DNA of 64,000 nt from Gammaproteobacteria bacterium (lineage in GTDB: Bacteria; Pseudomonadota; Gammaproteobacteria; Chromatiales; Chromatiaceae), in NCBI GenBank assembly GCA_009929855.1, contig RZZN01000019.1, positions 1 to 64,000 on the forward strand, written 5' to 3'. Below are positions 63,160 to 64,000 of this stretch, piece by piece. A program made the translations under genes and the position numbers. The notes beneath the pieces are model-generated. The model saw only the letters and a list, made by a program, of their open reading frames with translations. It had not been told where the DNA came from and searched no databases. The number at the start of each line of letters is the position of its first letter. The first letter of the stretch is position 1.

Positions 63160-64000
63160 AAGGCGATCCCATTCTTTCCCTGCGACTTAGCGGAATACAT
63201 GGCGGCGTCGGCGCAGCGATAGAGTGCCGCGGCGACCCGGCCATGCTCAGGATAGAGCGCGATTCCGATGCTGATCGAAGCGACGACTGATTGGCCGTCG
63301 ATGACCAGTGGCACGGCAATCGCGCTCAGGATCTTGTTGGCCACGGCCGCCGCGTCCTCTGGACAACAGACCTCGCGTGCGATGACCACGAACTCATCAC
63401 CACCGATCCGTGCCGAGATATCCGAGGCCCGCAACACGGCGCGGATCCTCTTAGCCACATGCTTGAGAACCTGATCGCCCACCGTGTGTCCGAGCCGGTC
63501 ATTGACCGGCTTGAGATTGTCCAGATCCATGAAGAGCAGCGCGAATCGAGCCTGCTTGAGCTCGGCGTCCACCAGTGTCTCGTTCAAGAGCGTCTCGAAA
63601 TAGGCGCGGTTGGCCAGCCCAGTCAGCGCATCATGATGGGCAACATGGCGGATCCGCGACTCCACGCGCTTGCGCTCGGAGATATCGCGATACAGACTGG
63701 CCACCAATGATTGACCACCGGCCAGATAATGACCGGCACTGCGAATCTCCACTGGGATCGGATGCCCATCGCGATGACAGACCACCAACTCGATGGTCGA
63801 TGTCGCATCGTCCACGAGTGAGTCACGCACATGCGCAAGTGCTGCCGCGTGATACTCATCAGGATGTAGATCGGTGATCGACAGATCACGCAGCTCGGCG
63901 AGGGAGTGTCCGGTGAGGATCTCGGCTTGCGGGTTGGCATCGACGATCTGTCCAAACTGCGAATCAGCCACGATCACGGCATCGGCAAGCGATTCGAAGA
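63132..64000 (-). CDS. PAS-GGDEF diguanylate cyclase (cut by the window end)
   Basis: The 5' end lies beyond 64000; the open frame carries on with FESLADAVIVADSQFGQIVD. A PAS domain (VDANPQAEILTGHSLAELRD) with a PAC-like tail is followed by a GGDEF domain: LTGLANRAYFETLL, FMDLDNLKPVNDRLGH and the active site RIGGDEF. An inhibitory site RASD lies five residues before GGDEF. The enzyme is expected to make cyclic di-GMP. Its last 28 bp overlap the 3' end of the OmpA-domain gene on the other strand. Confidence 0.93.
   Translation of the reverse strand, partial: FESLADAVIVADSQFGQIVDANPQAEILTGHSLAELRDLSITDLHPDEYHAAALAHVRDSLVDDATSTIELVVCHRDGHPIPVEIRSAGHYLAGGQSLVASLYRDISERKRVESRIRHVAHHDALTGLANRAYFETLLNETLVDAELKQARFALLFMDLDNLKPVNDRLGHTVGDQVLKHVAKRIRAVLRASDISARIGGDEFVVIAREVCCPEDAAAVANKILSAIAVPLVIDGQSVVASISIGIALYPEHGRVAAALYRCADAAMYSAKSQGKNGIAFYSGEPSLT

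Overview
The window looks like chromosome of a GC-rich gammaproteobacterium. A purple sulfur bacterium or another member of the Chromatiales is my best guess. The guess rests on gene order: rhlB divergent from trxA-rho, nudE beside a yrfG-type nucleotidase, amtB-glnK-porin, ubiK-comM-yheS, a glycogen cluster and pta-ackA. No photosynthesis or sulfur-oxidation gene lies in the window, so the placement is inferred. Nearly all genes look intact; the only clear remnant is a tRNA fragment.

Region by region: (1) 1-2798 is the right end of an integrated element: four small genes chained by 4-bp ATGA overlaps, a P4-type tyrosine recombinase, and an attachment site made of the 3' part of a tRNA-Leu(UAA) gene. 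(2) 2856-13391 is mostly housekeeping: a tandem thioredoxin-fold protein, nudE, a HAD nucleotidase, rhlB, trxA, rho, an MlaC-like protein, small envelope proteins and N-carbamoylputrescine amidase. (3) 13393-22188 holds a SEC-C protein, a DUF4124-like envelope protein and a 1635-residue DUF4062-nSTAND-transmembrane-WD40 protein. (4) 22356-33889 is a long run of minus-strand genes: an OsmC protein, an LSDAT (SLOG-type) protein, a Rossmann-RyR protein, an MCE lipid-transport operon whose ATPase lacks key residues, and then a four-gene set for a polyprenyl-phosphate D-arabinose donor (HAD-UbiA fusion, DprE1-like, DprE2-like, flippase-like). (5) 34144-42662 has a glycosyltransferase, amtB-glnK-porin behind a sigma-54 promoter and an NtrC-type palindrome, then ubiK, comM and yheS. 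(6) 43014-61241 is carbon storage and acetate metabolism: glgP, a protein acetyltransferase of the Pat type, glgB, glgA with a long disordered N-terminus, a compact GlgE-like GH13 enzyme, a DUF4407 coiled-coil membrane protein, a rhodanese, pta and ackA. (7) The right edge has an OmpA-domain coiled-coil protein with 177-bp tandem repeats, overlapping tail to tail with a PAS-GGDEF diguanylate cyclase cut by the window end.

The best candidates for something little described are the LSDAT-RyR pair placed directly before an MCE transporter, the large nSTAND-WD40 protein, and the complete D-arabinofuranose donor pathway in this kind of organism. All functions are read from sequence by eye; no search was run.
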